A stretch of DNA of 64,000 nucleotides from Streptomyces sp. NBC_00237 (GCF_026342435.1 NZ_JAPEMT010000001.1:496001-560000); one strand, 5' to 3'; numbered from the stretch's first letter, positions 52,899-61,713 are shown. The notes: generated by a model from the letters alone, not told the origin. A program made the numbers and translations.

Positions 52899-52956
52899 GC
52901 GTTCACCCTCCCGGGATGGGAGAGGATGACCGGAACCGTACGAAGGGAAATACACG

Positions 52957-53508
52957 GTGAGCATCGACCCGTCCTCGATTCCGAATTTCGGGGCACAGCC
53001 CGAACCGCAGCCCGAGGGACCGGCGGGCCCCGTCGTCCCCGACCAGGACCTGGTCAAGCAGCTCCTGGACCAGATGGAGCTGAAGTACGTCGTCGACGAC
53101 GAGGGTGACCTCGCCGCGCCGTGGGAAGAGTTCCGCACGTACTTCATGTTCCGCGGCGAGGACGACCAGCAGGTCTTCTCGGTCCGGACGTTCTACGACC
53201 GCCCGCACAGCATCGAGGACAAGCTCCAGCTGCTGGAGCTCCTCGACGACTGGAACCGCCGCACCCTGTGGCCGAAGGTCTACAGCCACACGCACGACGA
53301 CGGTTCCGTCCGTCTGATCGGCGAGGCGCAGATGCTGATCGGGACGGGTGTCTCGCTGGAGCACTTCGTCTCGTCCACGGTCAGCTGGGTCCGTGCCTCC
53401 ATCGAGTTCGACAAGTGGGTCGTCGAGCAGCTCGGTCTGGAGAAGGACGTCGACTCCGCCGAAGAGGGCGACGAGGGCGACAAGAACAAGGGTGGCGACG
53501 AGGCGTAA
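52957..53508 (+). CDS. YbjN-domain protein
   Basis: A 183-aa protein with an acidic C-terminus. The YbjN domain starts at about residue 27 (DLVKQLLDQMELKYVVDDEGDLAA) and includes FRTYFMFRGEDDQQVFSVRTF, LLELLDDWNRRTLWPKVYSH and a late FVSSTVSWVRASIEFDKWV. YbjN folds resemble type III secretion chaperones; the exact role is unknown. Start GTG 52957 with a GGAAA-type upstream site. Confidence 0.87.
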   Translation: MSIDPSSIPNFGAQPEPQPEGPAGPVVPDQDLVKQLLDQMELKYVVDDEGDLAAPWEEFRTYFMFRGEDDQQVFSVRTFYDRPHSIEDKLQLLELLDDWNRRTLWPKVYSHTHDDGSVRLIGEAQMLIGTGVSLEHFVSSTVSWVRASIEFDKWVVEQLGLEKDVDSAEEGDEGDKNKGGDEA

Positions 53509-53520
53509 GCGCCTCTCCCG

Positions 53521-54738
53521 TCACAGCGGCATCGGGGCGACCGTCACCAGGTACGTCCCGTACGCCATCGAGAGCCCGGCCAGGGCCACGGTCACCAGGA
53601 CCGAGGCCCTCGGCCGGGCTTTCGTCATGGCGCAGGCCAGCGGGAGCAGCAGCGGGAAGGCGGGGAGCAGGAAGCGCGGCTTGGACTCGAAGAAGCCCGC
53701 GCCGCCGACCGTGATGAGGACGAGCACGCCCGTGTAGAGCAGCAGGGCGAGCGGGGGGCGGCGGTCCATGCCGAACGCCATGAGGGCGCAGAGCAGGACA
53801 CCGGCCGCGACGATGACGAGGGCGATCGGGAAGCTGAATCGTTCGGGGGCGCTGACCAGGTGCTTGATGAACTTCAGCGTGCCCGAGCCGAAGTCGAAGC
53901 GGGAGGACCAGCCCGCCTGGACGGCGAAGTACCCGCCGAGCGGGTCGCCCTTCTGGATGCCGACGTGGAGTACGTACGCGGCCCAGCCGGCCGGCGCGAC
54001 GGCCGCCCCGGTCCAGATCCGCCAGCCGCGCTGCCGCCCCTTGGCGAGTTCGTACGCGGCGGTGAGGACGACGGCGGCGATCAGGGCGACCGCGTTCGGG
54101 CGGGAGAGACCGGCGAGGGCGGCGAGCGACCCCGCGAGCAGCCAGCGGCGGGTCAGGACCGCGTACAGCGACCAGGCGGAGAAGGCGACGAGGAGGGGTT
54201 CCGTGTACGCCATGGAGAGCACGATCGAGTGCGGGAGCAGGGCCCAGAGGGCGACCGTGAGGGTGGCGGCGCGGCGGCCGTAGGAGCGGTCCACGACGGC
54301 GAAGACGCCCCAGGCGGCGGCGAGCGCGGCCGTCCAGGAGACGAGCAGGCCCGCGCCGCCGGGGGTGAGGGGGAGGACGGTCGTGACCGCCCGGATGAGG
54401 CCCGGGTAGAGCGGGAAGAAGGCCAGGTCGTCCTGGACAACCGCGCCGCCCGCGAAGACCTTGACGTGGCCGTAGCCGTGGGCGGCGATCCGCGTGTACC
54501 AGAGGGAGTCCCAGGACTGGCCGAGCAGCCGGAGCGGCGACTTGTCGACGTGCCACGCCCACACCGCCATCAGCAGCATGCCGGTCAGGCGGGCCGCCAC
54601 GAAGACGCCGAGTGCGGGGGCCGCGCGCAGGAACGCGGCGCGGAGGCGCTCGGCAGGGGTGCGGGGGGCCGCCGTGGGTGTGGCCGAGGCGGTGGACTGG
54701 GCGGGGACGACGGTGTCGACGGAGGTGTCGACGGACAC
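53521..54738 (-). CDS. PIG-V-like membrane mannosyltransferase
   Basis: A 405-aa protein with about nine membrane helices. Acidic and aromatic loop motifs match the family: SWDSLWYTRIAAHGYGH near residue 75 (the D and W-Y of the catalytic loop), then FFPLYPGLIR, SMAYTEPLLVAFSAW and a later GLSRPNAVAL. A polyprenyl-phosphate mannose donor is likely. The start is GTG 54738. Convergent with the YbjN gene; nothing nearby shows its target. Confidence 0.85.
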   Translation of the reverse strand: MSVDTSVDTVVPAQSTASATPTAAPRTPAERLRAAFLRAAPALGVFVAARLTGMLLMAVWAWHVDKSPLRLLGQSWDSLWYTRIAAHGYGHVKVFAGGAVVQDDLAFFPLYPGLIRAVTTVLPLTPGGAGLLVSWTAALAAAWGVFAVVDRSYGRRAATLTVALWALLPHSIVLSMAYTEPLLVAFSAWSLYAVLTRRWLLAGSLAALAGLSRPNAVALIAAVVLTAAYELAKGRQRGWRIWTGAAVAPAGWAAYVLHVGIQKGDPLGGYFAVQAGWSSRFDFGSGTLKFIKHLVSAPERFSFPIALVIVAAGVLLCALMAFGMDRRPPLALLLYTGVLVLITVGGAGFFESKPRFLLPAFPLLLPLACAMTKARPRASVLVTVALAGLSMAYGTYLVTVAPMPL

Positions 54739-55142
54739 GGGCTACCTCCGGGCGGCGGCGGGGTCGGTCGCGGGGTGACCGGCGGCCCGGTCAACCCGAC
54801 CTTGATCGGCCCCGGCACGGTCCGCTACCGGGGGCGGCCGACCGGGTGTACGGGAATCGTACGGGGTGTCAGTAACGTCCTCGGGGTGGGTTTTTGGCCT
54901 TCGTCGCGACTCGGTCCGGACTCCGCCGGGACTCGGTCGGGCCTTCGTCGGGAAGGGGGCGGGGTGCGCCTCGCAGCATGCTGCGAGGCCGTGTGCAGGA
55001 TGCTGAGCGGCTGAGCGGCGGGGTGGGGCCGATGCCGGTGCGAAGCTGGGAAGAACGGAATAACCGCTGGTCACACGCCTCCTGCTGCGGCGCGTGTGAC
55101 CCGCACACCGACCGAACGCACGCCATATCCGGGGAGAGCGCC

Positions 55143-55334
55143 ATGTCCACCGCAGGGAACAACCAGGCAGTCAGCAGGCCCCTGCTGTCCATCGCCCTCC
55201 TCCTCATCCTCCTGGCCGTGGGGGTGAACGTCTTCGAGGGCACGCTCCGTACCGTCGTGATCGCGGTGGCGGGCCTCGGGCTCGTGGTCAGCGCCGGGTT
55301 CGCGGGCGCGGCGATCAAGCGGGGCAAGCAGTAG
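55143..55334 (+). CDS. Small membrane protein
   Basis: A 63-aa protein with two hydrophobic helices (LLSIALLLILLAVGVNVFE and TVVIAVAGLGLVVSAGF), ending in the basic IKRGKQ tail. No family recognised. ATG 55143 has GGGGAGAG 6 bases upstream. The 3' end is followed by copies of a 17-base repeat, GGCAAGCAGCAGGACGA, related to the end of the gene. Confidence 0.7.
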   Translation: MSTAGNNQAVSRPLLSIALLLILLAVGVNVFEGTLRTVVIAVAGLGLVVSAGFAGAAIKRGKQ

Positions 55335-55379
55335 GAGGGCGAGGCAAGCAGCAGGACGAGGCAAGCAGCAGGACGAGGT
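55322..55379 (+). repeat. 17-bp repeats at the end of the small membrane-protein gene
   Basis: GGCAAGCAGTAGGAGGGCGA is followed by two exact GGCAAGCAGCAGGACGA units. The first unit contains the gene's own last codons and stop, so the repeat arose from the 3' end of the gene. Confidence 0.75.
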
Positions 55380-55385
55380 ACGGCG

Positions 55386-55422
55386 AAGCCCCCTGCACCC
55401 GGTCGTCGGGTGCGGGGGGCTT
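55386..55422. terminator. Bidirectional terminator hairpin
   Basis: AAGCCCCCTGCACCCG, a 5-base loop, then CGGGTGCGGGGGGCTT. It lies between the small membrane-protein gene and the convergent TrmB/LuxR-type regulator, with T-run ends on both strands. Confidence 0.85.
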
Positions 55423-55449
55423 TCGTGCGTTCCGGGACCCGGGGGCGGT

Positions 55450-56424
55450 CTACAGCCAGCCGCGTTCGCGGGACAGGAGGGCGATCTGGAAGCGGTTGGT
55501 GGCTTCCAGGCGGTGCATGAGGGACGCGACGTGCTTGCGGTACGTACGGACCGAGATGCCCAGGTCGCGGGCGCCGGTCTCGTCCTTGTCGGCGGAGTAC
55601 AGGGATTCGAGGACCTTGAGCTCGACGCCGGTGGGGCGGTGGGCCTCGGGGGCGTCCTCGCCGGTCGGGGCGGGGAGTTCCTGGGCCTGCTCCCACATGC
55701 GCTCGTAGAGGGAGACGAGGGCGGAGACCAGGCCGGTTTCACGGATGAGGAGCGCGCCCTTGCCCGGGTCGGCGGGGTCGAGGGGGGTGAGGGCCGCCGC
55801 CCGATCGCAGATGATCATGCGTTCCAGGGGGTGGTGGGAGATGCGCACCTCCGCTCCCTTGCCGACGAGCTCGCGGAGGTAGGCGAGGGTCGGCGGGTCG
55901 GTGAGGGCGGCCGAGCCCATCAGGGTGCGCATGGACACGCCCCGGCGCAGGACGCGCATGTCGTTGGTGCGGGAGTTGGCGATGTTCTGGGGGCGCAGGA
56001 CGCCGCCGGGCTGCGTGGTGAGGTTCTCGGTACGGGTGAAGAAGGTCAGCTCGTCGATGGCCGCGCGGATGTCGTCGATGCTTTCGAGGCGCTGCACGGA
56101 GGAGCCGCCGCCCGGTCCTGAGGGGGCGAGACCGGTCGGGGCCGGGGCGCGTTCGGCGAGGAGGGAGTCGACGATCCCGGAGCGGGAGACCTCGTCCTCC
56201 AGTTCGTCCTGGGTACGGGCGATACGGCGCTCCACGAGGCGCTCCACCACTTTGGCGGGGGGCACGGGGCGCAGGTCGCCGTCCGGGGTGGTGGTGGCCA
56301 GGCCGAGCTCGACGAGGCGGTGGCCCGCTTCGGAGGGGGCGTCGTCGGCCGCGCGGAGGAGGTGGCGGTAGGTGCTCTCGTCGTCCGGGGTTATCCCCAG
56401 GAACTCCAGACTCGGGCGCGACAT
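55450..56424 (-). CDS. TrmB/LuxR-type transcriptional regulator next to NDW peptide
   Basis: A 324-aa regulator, one residue shorter than its relative at 47712. N-terminal winged-helix-like region (TPDDESTYRHLLRAADDAPS), PLD/TrmB-like effector part (LTTQPGGVLRPQ, SMRTLMGSAALTDPP, VRISHHPLERMIICDRA, LYERMWEQA) and C-terminal LuxR HTH (VLESLYSADKDETGARDLG with ISVRTYRKHVASLMHRL). ATG 56424 has GGGGGAAG upstream; the longer frame from 56496 would read the 11-base repeats. Divergent from the NDW peptide gene, which suggests that the pair is functionally linked. Confidence 0.83.
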   Translation of the reverse strand: MSRPSLEFLGITPDDESTYRHLLRAADDAPSEAGHRLVELGLATTTPDGDLRPVPPAKVVERLVERRIARTQDELEDEVSRSGIVDSLLAERAPAPTGLAPSGPGGGSSVQRLESIDDIRAAIDELTFFTRTENLTTQPGGVLRPQNIANSRTNDMRVLRRGVSMRTLMGSAALTDPPTLAYLRELVGKGAEVRISHHPLERMIICDRAAALTPLDPADPGKGALLIRETGLVSALVSLYERMWEQAQELPAPTGEDAPEAHRPTGVELKVLESLYSADKDETGARDLGISVRTYRKHVASLMHRLEATNRFQIALLSRERGWL

Positions 56425-56440
56425 AACTTCCCCCAGGAAT

Positions 56441-56495
56441 GTGCGACAGCGGTGCGACAGCGGTACGACAGCGGTACGACAGCGGTACGACAGCA
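56441..56495. repeat. Five 11-bp tandem repeats upstream of the regulator
   Basis: GTGCGACAGCG twice, GTACGACAGCG twice, then GTACGACAGCA: five copies with an 11-base period, close to one helical turn. They lie immediately upstream of the regulator start. Could bind a protein array; function unknown. Confidence 0.85.
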
Positions 56496-56612
56496 TGCGG
56501 AACTCGGTGGTCCGTTCTTGTTCCGCTCATAGAAGTACCTCGCTGTACACCCCTTGCGCCAGCGTTCACCTGCGGGGACGTGGGAGAGACATGCAGCAAG
56601 AGGCAACGCGGG

Positions 56613-56628
56613 GTGCAAGATGCTGCAC
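56613..56628. promoter_or_regulatory. GTGCA-N6-TGCAC inverted repeat
   Basis: GTGCAAGATGCTGCAC lies between the regulator and the NDW peptide, in the same relative position as GTGCAAGAACATGATGCAC in the first locus. An outer GGGTGC (56611) and GCACCC (56636-56641) frame it. Candidate operator. Confidence 0.5.
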
Positions 56629-56722
56629 TGATTTCGCACCCTGTGGAGGGTGTGTGGGCGGCAGAGTTGTCCTCACGAGAACAGCCCGCGGGGAAGCCGC
56701 GGATGAGTAGGGGGAAACGAAA

Positions 56723-57040
56723 ATGAAGCGCTCAACTGCTGGTCGGGTCAACGTCGTTCGTGCCGCGTTCGGTCGTCGTGTCGCTGGTGTCGCACTGCTC
56801 GCAGGAGTGGTCGTCACGGTCGCCGGTGCGGGGAGCGCGCAGGCCGCCGGGGTGGGTGCGGGTGAGCTGCGGGCCGGTGTGGTGAGTTCCGCTTCTGTCT
56901 CAGAAGAGGTCTCGGCATCCGGGACGGCGGTTGCCGCCGCTGCTTACAGCAAGACGAACGAGTGGGTCGTCAACGCGCCCGCCGCCAAGGCCGTCGCGAA
57001 GGTCAACGACTGGGTGGTTCCGGTTCCGCCGGCCAAGTAG
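56723..57040 (+). CDS. Secreted peptide with NEWVV/NDWVV motifs
   Basis: A 105-aa protein with a clear signal peptide: basic MKRSTAGR and FGRR, hydrophobic VAGVALLAGVVVTVAGAG, and probable cleavage after SAQA (about residue 41). The mature part contains two related units, TNEWVVNAPAAK (about 78-89) and VNDWVVPVPPAK (about 94-105), 16 residues apart. No family recognised. ATG 56723 has GGGGGAAA upstream. Divergent from a TrmB/LuxR-type regulator, like the DIAW peptide, and followed 67 bases later by an oxidoreductase gene. Confidence 0.75.
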   Translation: MKRSTAGRVNVVRAAFGRRVAGVALLAGVVVTVAGAGSAQAAGVGAGELRAGVVSSASVSEEVSASGTAVAAAAYSKTNEWVVNAPAAKAVAKVNDWVVPVPPAK

Positions 57041-57107
57041 GCGGCGGGGTTCGGGGCTCGCCGCCCCGTTGGGTCCGTATCGATTCGTGGTGGATGGAGG
57101 AGTTGTG

Positions 57108-58088
57108 ATGACTGAGTATTCGGTTCTTGTTCCCTTTGTGCCTCGTCGGCCTGAGCAGCTTCTGCCGTTCGCCGGGTTGGTGCACTGGACCGGGGCGCAC
57201 CGGCTCTGGCAGGGGCAGGGGATGACCACCGAGCCCTACCAGGGTTTCGCGCACGCGGCGGGTGCCGGGTTCCGGGTGCCGACGGGGCTCGGGGTGACGT
57301 TGATGCCGATGAAGCATCCGTACGAGGCGGCCCTCCAGGCGAAGTCGTTGTCGCTGATGACGGGCGAGTCCGTGGTCGCCGGGTTCGGGCCCGGGTCGCG
57401 GGACATGCAGTGGGCCTTGCGGGGCGAGCCGTATCGCAGTCCGCTGACGGCGGCCAGGGAGTACCTGACTGCGGTGCGGGGGGCGTTGACGGGAACTCCC
57501 GAGGTGGTGGAGGGGGAGTACTGGCATCAGGCGGCGCGGTTGGCCGCGCTGCCTGGGCCGGTGGTTGAGCTGGGGCTGGGTGTTCTGCGGCCCGGGATGG
57601 CGAAGGTGGCGGGGGAGCTTGCCGATGTCGCCATTACGTGGCTCACGCCTGCTCGGTACCTGGCTGAGCTCGTGGTGCCCGCGCTGAAGGCGGGTGCGGA
57701 GAAGGCGGGGCGGGGGGTTCCTCGGGTCGCCGCCATCGTTCCGCTCGCGTTGGCGGGGGACGGGCGGGATCCGGCGAAGCTGGCGCTGGCTTCGAACGGG
57801 GCGCATTTGTCGCTGCCCCACTATCGGGACATGTTGCGGAAGGGGCATGTGCCGATCGGGGAGGGGGCGTTTGATGCCGGGTCGCCTGAAGGGGATGCGT
57901 TGGCCCTGGTGAAGGGGGATGCGTTTCTGTACGGGACGGGGGAGGAGATTGTCGACAGGCTCGCGGCTTATCGGGCGGCGGGGGTCGATGAGATCGTGCT
58001 GAATGTGACGGGGGTGGCCTCGGTGGAGGGGGCTGTGGCGGCGTCGCAGGAGTTGAAGAAGGTTCTGCGGTTGGTGGGGAGGGCTTGA
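57108..58088 (+). CDS. Luciferase-like (LLM) flavin/F420-dependent oxidoreductase
   Basis: A 326-aa TIM-barrel oxidoreductase of the bacterial luciferase superfamily. Features: FRVPTGLGVTLMPMKHPYEAALQAKSL in pieces (GVTLMPMKHPYEAALQAKSL), AGFGPGSRDMQ, ELGLGVLRPGMAKVAGELAD and the C-terminal FLYGTGEEIVDRLAAYRAAG. Substrate unknown. ATG 57108 has GGAGGAG 5 bases upstream. It follows the NDW peptide, so it may belong to that system; alternatively it could be the first gene of the daptide region, although 363 bases separate them. Confidence 0.85.
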   Translation: MTEYSVLVPFVPRRPEQLLPFAGLVHWTGAHRLWQGQGMTTEPYQGFAHAAGAGFRVPTGLGVTLMPMKHPYEAALQAKSLSLMTGESVVAGFGPGSRDMQWALRGEPYRSPLTAAREYLTAVRGALTGTPEVVEGEYWHQAARLAALPGPVVELGLGVLRPGMAKVAGELADVAITWLTPARYLAELVVPALKAGAEKAGRGVPRVAAIVPLALAGDGRDPAKLALASNGAHLSLPHYRDMLRKGHVPIGEGAFDAGSPEGDALALVKGDAFLYGTGEEIVDRLAAYRAAGVDEIVLNVTGVASVEGAVAASQELKKVLRLVGRA

Positions 58089-58451
58089 GGGGGGTGCCCC
58101 TCGCTCTCTTGTCCTCGCCTTGACCTTGGCCTCGCCCTTGGCCTTGTCCTCGCCCTTGTCCTCGCCTGGTCCTTGGCCTCGCTCTTGCCGGTCACCGTGC
58201 CCGGGGTCGTGACGGGTGGGGTTACTGCCGGGGGCTCCGCCCCCGGACCCCGGCCCGCCTTCGGCGGGATGAGGCCCCTGCCCCGCCCCTTCACCTAGAG
58301 CGCTCGCCGCGCGGCTGTCCCGCGTATGTGCAGGAGCGTCGCGGCTGGTCGCGCTCGCGCGGCGGAGCCGCACATCGATACAGCCTCGCGCCCCTAGGGG
58401 CATGCTTCGCAGCCCCCCGCCCCTGATGGGGCACACCTTGAGGAGGTTCCC
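58089..58451. other. Repeat-bearing gap before the daptide genes
   Basis: A 363-base non-coding gap. 58109-58189 carries degenerate 12-base repeats of the type CCTTGGCCTCGC/CCTTGTCCTCGC. Around 58212-58260 is GGGGCTCCGCCCCCGGACCC, a string common between Streptomyces genes. The last bases hold the AGGAGG site of the next gene. No small ORF with a good start was seen. Confidence 0.55.
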
Positions 58452-59534
58452 GTGTCCCTGTTTCCGCCTGCCCAAACGTTGCCCGATATTCGCCTTTATG
58501 CCATGGAATGGGGGACCGGTCGGCCCCAGGGGCGGTCCCGCGCCGGAATCCGGTCGCCCCTCGTCGTCCTTGCCGATTCCGGGTCGCTTCCCGACCTCCT
58601 CGGCTCGGCCCTCCTCGGACCCGGCAGTACCGTCCTCGTTCCCGGCGGCCAGCCCGGTGCGGTCCTCGGACACCAGGGCGTCACCCTTCTCACGTACGAC
58701 GGCAGGTTCGATCGCCTCGGTGAGGACGTCGGGCTTCATCCCGACTTCTACCTCCGTGTGGATGGCTACCGGGCCACCGCCGGGACCGCCCTCCTCGGGC
58801 CCACCCTCGTCCGGATCGGTGACGACGCCGATCGGGACGCCTTCCTGGCTGATGCTCAACTCGCCCTGGAAAAAGGCGTGTTCCCGGACTTTCTGACTCA
58901 CCCTGCTGTCCAGCTCGCCGACCTTGTCGAGCTCGGTGCGGCCGACCTCGGGGACGGGCCCCGGCTTCGGCTGTACGTCGACGCCGACGGTGTCGTCTCG
59001 CACACCCCCGGCGGGCCCGTTCTCGGCGACCTGAGTTTCACGCCCGAGGAGCTGGATGCCGCATGGCGGGAAGCTCGTACCGTACGGCAAGGGGGTGGCC
59101 AACCGCCGCGAATGGCACGGTACTTGGCCGCGATCGGTGCCGTACGGGCCGCCCGTGCCCGTGGTGCGCATCGGCCCCGTGTATCCGGGTTCGGCGGGCG
59201 GCTCGTGGCGGGGCTGCCGGAAGCGGTCGACGGGGTCGATGCTCCGCTTCTCCTCTGGGGGGAGGGGATGAAGGCCACCGTCCACGAACCCCGGGCCGGC
59301 CGCGAGATCGCACTCTCCGACGACGCGGCCCGTGCCGCCGAAGCCCTGATCGTCACCGGTGACCGCGACACCGCGTCCCGGTACGCCGAACCACAGACCG
59401 TCCACGCCGTGGACACCTACTTCGCGGGTGTCGGCATGCCGCTGACCCCCGCGCCACCCAGTCCCACAACGTCACACGCAGCACACGCACCACTCGCACC
59501 ACTCGCTCCGGACACCAAGGAGACTGCCCGATGA
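58452..59534 (+). CDS. mpaB: Daptide-type RiPP recognition protein (MpaB-like)
   Basis: A 360-aa protein without recognised catalytic motifs. The assignment is by position: it is the first gene of a run coding for the methyltransferase, class III aminotransferase and dehydrogenase-like protein that define daptide clusters, in which MpaB is the RiPP-recognition (RRE) protein. The text is beta-rich in the centre (LGPTLVRIGDDAD, PRLRLYVDADGVVSHTPGG) with a helical PEELDAAWREARTVRQGGG segment. GTG 58452 has AGGAGG 5 bases upstream. Its stop overlaps the next ATG (ATGA). Confidence 0.62.
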   Translation: MSLFPPAQTLPDIRLYAMEWGTGRPQGRSRAGIRSPLVVLADSGSLPDLLGSALLGPGSTVLVPGGQPGAVLGHQGVTLLTYDGRFDRLGEDVGLHPDFYLRVDGYRATAGTALLGPTLVRIGDDADRDAFLADAQLALEKGVFPDFLTHPAVQLADLVELGAADLGDGPRLRLYVDADGVVSHTPGGPVLGDLSFTPEELDAAWREARTVRQGGGQPPRMARYLAAIGAVRAARARGAHRPRVSGFGGRLVAGLPEAVDGVDAPLLLWGEGMKATVHEPRAGREIALSDDAARAAEALIVTGDRDTASRYAEPQTVHAVDTYFAGVGMPLTPAPPSPTTSHAAHAPLAPLAPDTKETAR

Positions 59535-60430
59535 GTACCCTGCTCAGCCCCGCCCGCGCGGGCACCGCCGTCACCGGCCGTGCCGGAGACGAGATCGCGG
59601 CCCTCGGCGAACGCGCCAGGATCTGTGATCTGTACGACGCCGACGGCACCCCCGTCTATCACGACATCGCCGGGACGACCACGCACGAGATTCGTGAAAT
59701 CCTGGCTGCGGTAAGGCCGTTCGAGGGGCCAGTGCTCGATCTGGCCGCCGGGTCCGGGCGGCTCACCTTTCCGCTGCTCGCCGCCGGACGTGATGTCACC
59801 GCCCTCGAACTCTCCCCCGACATGCTGGGGTTGCTCCGGACGAGGCTCGGTCGTGCTCCGGCGGAGATCCTGGAGCGGGCCCACTCCGTCGAGGCCGACA
59901 TGAGCGACTTCCGGATCGAGGGGCGCGAGCACGGGTTCGGGGTGGTGCTGCTCGGGACGACGACGATCTCGCTGCTGCCCGCCGAGGACCGGCCCGGTCT
60001 GTACCGGTGTGTGCGGGAACACCTCGCCCCGGGTGGGCGGTTCTTCCTGACGACCGTGGACGTCGATGCCGCCGAGGACGGGTCGGACGAGTCCGAGATC
60101 GTCGTCACCGGGCACAGCGGGCGTACGTACCGCATGTTCGAGCAGTGGACCGTGGGGGACAGCTCCCGCACCGTCACCGTGCTTCCGGGGGAGGTGGCGG
60201 ACGACGCCAGCCCCGTCACCGTCTGCACCACGACCATCGGCGTACTGCCGCAGCGGCAGCTCGTCGCCGAGCTCGAAGCCGCCGGGTACGTGATCCGTTC
60301 CGTCACTCCGATCGACGGGGGCGGCGGTCGTCACCACGACGTACTCATCGAGGCCGAGTTCACCGCCGAGTTCGCCGCCGAGACCACCACCGATTCCGCC
60401 GCCGGGACCACCGCCGAGGTGACCGCATGA
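59531..60430 (+). CDS. mpaM: Daptide-type methyltransferase (MpaM-like)
   Basis: A 299-aa class I SAM-dependent methyltransferase. Motif I VLDLAAGSGRLTFPLLAAG is near residue 65, then DVTALELSPDMLGLLRTRL and FGVVLLGTTTISLLP. In daptides the corresponding enzyme dimethylates the new C-terminal amine. Its C-terminus is Ala/Thr/Glu-rich (TTDSAAGTTAEVTA). It overlaps the preceding gene and the aminotransferase (ATGA at both ends). Confidence 0.82.
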   Translation: MSTLLSPARAGTAVTGRAGDEIAALGERARICDLYDADGTPVYHDIAGTTTHEIREILAAVRPFEGPVLDLAAGSGRLTFPLLAAGRDVTALELSPDMLGLLRTRLGRAPAEILERAHSVEADMSDFRIEGREHGFGVVLLGTTTISLLPAEDRPGLYRCVREHLAPGGRFFLTTVDVDAAEDGSDESEIVVTGHSGRTYRMFEQWTVGDSSRTVTVLPGEVADDASPVTVCTTTIGVLPQRQLVAELEAAGYVIRSVTPIDGGGGRHHDVLIEAEFTAEFAAETTTDSAAGTTAEVTA

Positions 60431-61713
60431 CGTACCAGGCTCTCTGGACCTGCCTCGTCCCGCCGTCCCAGCACGGCCGCGACGAACTCTGCGCCACCTC
60501 CGCCCACGGCATGCGCATCCGCTTCTCCGACGGACGTGAACTCCTCGACGGCGACAGCGGGTTGTGGAACGCCAACCTCGGGCACGGCAACACCGCCATC
60601 GCCGACGCCGTCTCCGCCGCCCTGCGCGACGCCTCGTATCTCTCGATCTTCCGCTTCGAGCACGACTACGCCCGGCGCGCCGCCGAAGCCCTCGTCGACC
60701 TCGCGGGCTCCGACCACTACGGGCGGGTGCTCTTCTCCACCTCCGGCGGCTCCGCCAACGACGTCGTCATGAAGACGGCCCGGCACTACCACGCCCTCCG
60801 GGGTGAGCACGAGCGGAAGATCGTCGTGGGTCTGCGGGGCAGCTACCACGGACTGACGTACGGCTCCTTCGCCCTGACCGGGGAGAACCTCGGGCAGCGG
60901 ATGTACGGGGTCGACGGGCGGCTCGTGCGGCACGTGCATCCGAACGACCCGGTAGGAATACGGGAGTTGATGGAGCGAGCCGGTGACCAGATCGCGGCCG
61001 TCGTCGTCGAGCCCGTGCTCGGCAGCGGTGCCGTACCGCTGGAGACGGAGTACGTCGACGAGCTGCTGAGGCTCCGGGACGAGTACGGATTCCTGCTCGT
61101 CGCCGACGAGGTCGCTACCGGCTTCGGGCGGACCGGGACCATGTTCGCCTCGCAGACGTGGAGCGCCAGGCCCGACCTCCTGGTCACTTCCAAGGGGCTC
61201 ACCAACGGCACCTGCGCCGCCTCCGCGATCATCGTCTCGCGTGGCATCGCCGACACCTTCGAGACGTACGACGCCATGCTCACCCACGGCGAGACCCAGG
61301 CCGGGACCCCCGCCACCTGCGCCGCCATCCTCGCGACGATCGACGAAATGCGCCGCCTGGACGCCGTCGCCAAGGGACGGCGGCAGGCGGGACGGCTGGA
61401 GGCCGCGCTGCGGCACCTGGTCGAGACGCATCCGCTGATCGGCGACGCCACCGGGCTCGGGCTCTTCCGCTCCGTGCGGGTGACCGGCACCGACGGACAG
61501 CCACTCCCGCAGAGCGAGGTCATGCCGCTCGTCGCGGCGATCCGCGACGCCGGTGCGATCGTGCACCCCGGTGTTCACGGGGTGCAGCTTCTTCCGCCGC
61601 TGACCTGCACGGATGCCGAGCTGGACGAGCTGGTGGAGTGTGTACTGGCAGGGGTCGAGGCACACGCGGCGGCAGGAGCCGAGGCGCTTGCGGCGGCAGG
61701 GGCACGGGGGTGA
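60427..61713 (+). CDS. mpaD: Daptide-type class III PLP aminotransferase (MpaD-like)
   Basis: A 428-aa transaminase. Active-site motifs: GDSGLWNANLGHGN, FSTSGGSANDVVMKTARHYH, LLVADEVATGFGRTGTMFAS (PLP-contacting Asp) and the lysine in LLVTSKGLTNGTCAASA, about residue 258. In daptide biosynthesis the aminotransferase adds the C-terminal amine to the oxidatively decarboxylated threonine. ATG 60427 overlaps the methyltransferase stop, and the last bases overlap the dehydrogenase start. Confidence 0.86.
   Translation: MTYQALWTCLVPPSQHGRDELCATSAHGMRIRFSDGRELLDGDSGLWNANLGHGNTAIADAVSAALRDASYLSIFRFEHDYARRAAEALVDLAGSDHYGRVLFSTSGGSANDVVMKTARHYHALRGEHERKIVVGLRGSYHGLTYGSFALTGENLGQRMYGVDGRLVRHVHPNDPVGIRELMERAGDQIAAVVVEPVLGSGAVPLETEYVDELLRLRDEYGFLLVADEVATGFGRTGTMFASQTWSARPDLLVTSKGLTNGTCAASAIIVSRGIADTFETYDAMLTHGETQAGTPATCAAILATIDEMRRLDAVAKGRRQAGRLEAALRHLVETHPLIGDATGLGLFRSVRVTGTDGQPLPQSEVMPLVAAIRDAGAIVHPGVHGVQLLPPLTCTDAELDELVECVLAGVEAHAAAGAEALAAAGARG

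Noticed and set aside
56441..56495. CRISPR-like repeat array
   Set aside because: Units are only 11 bases and contiguous, without spacers, and no cas gene is nearby.
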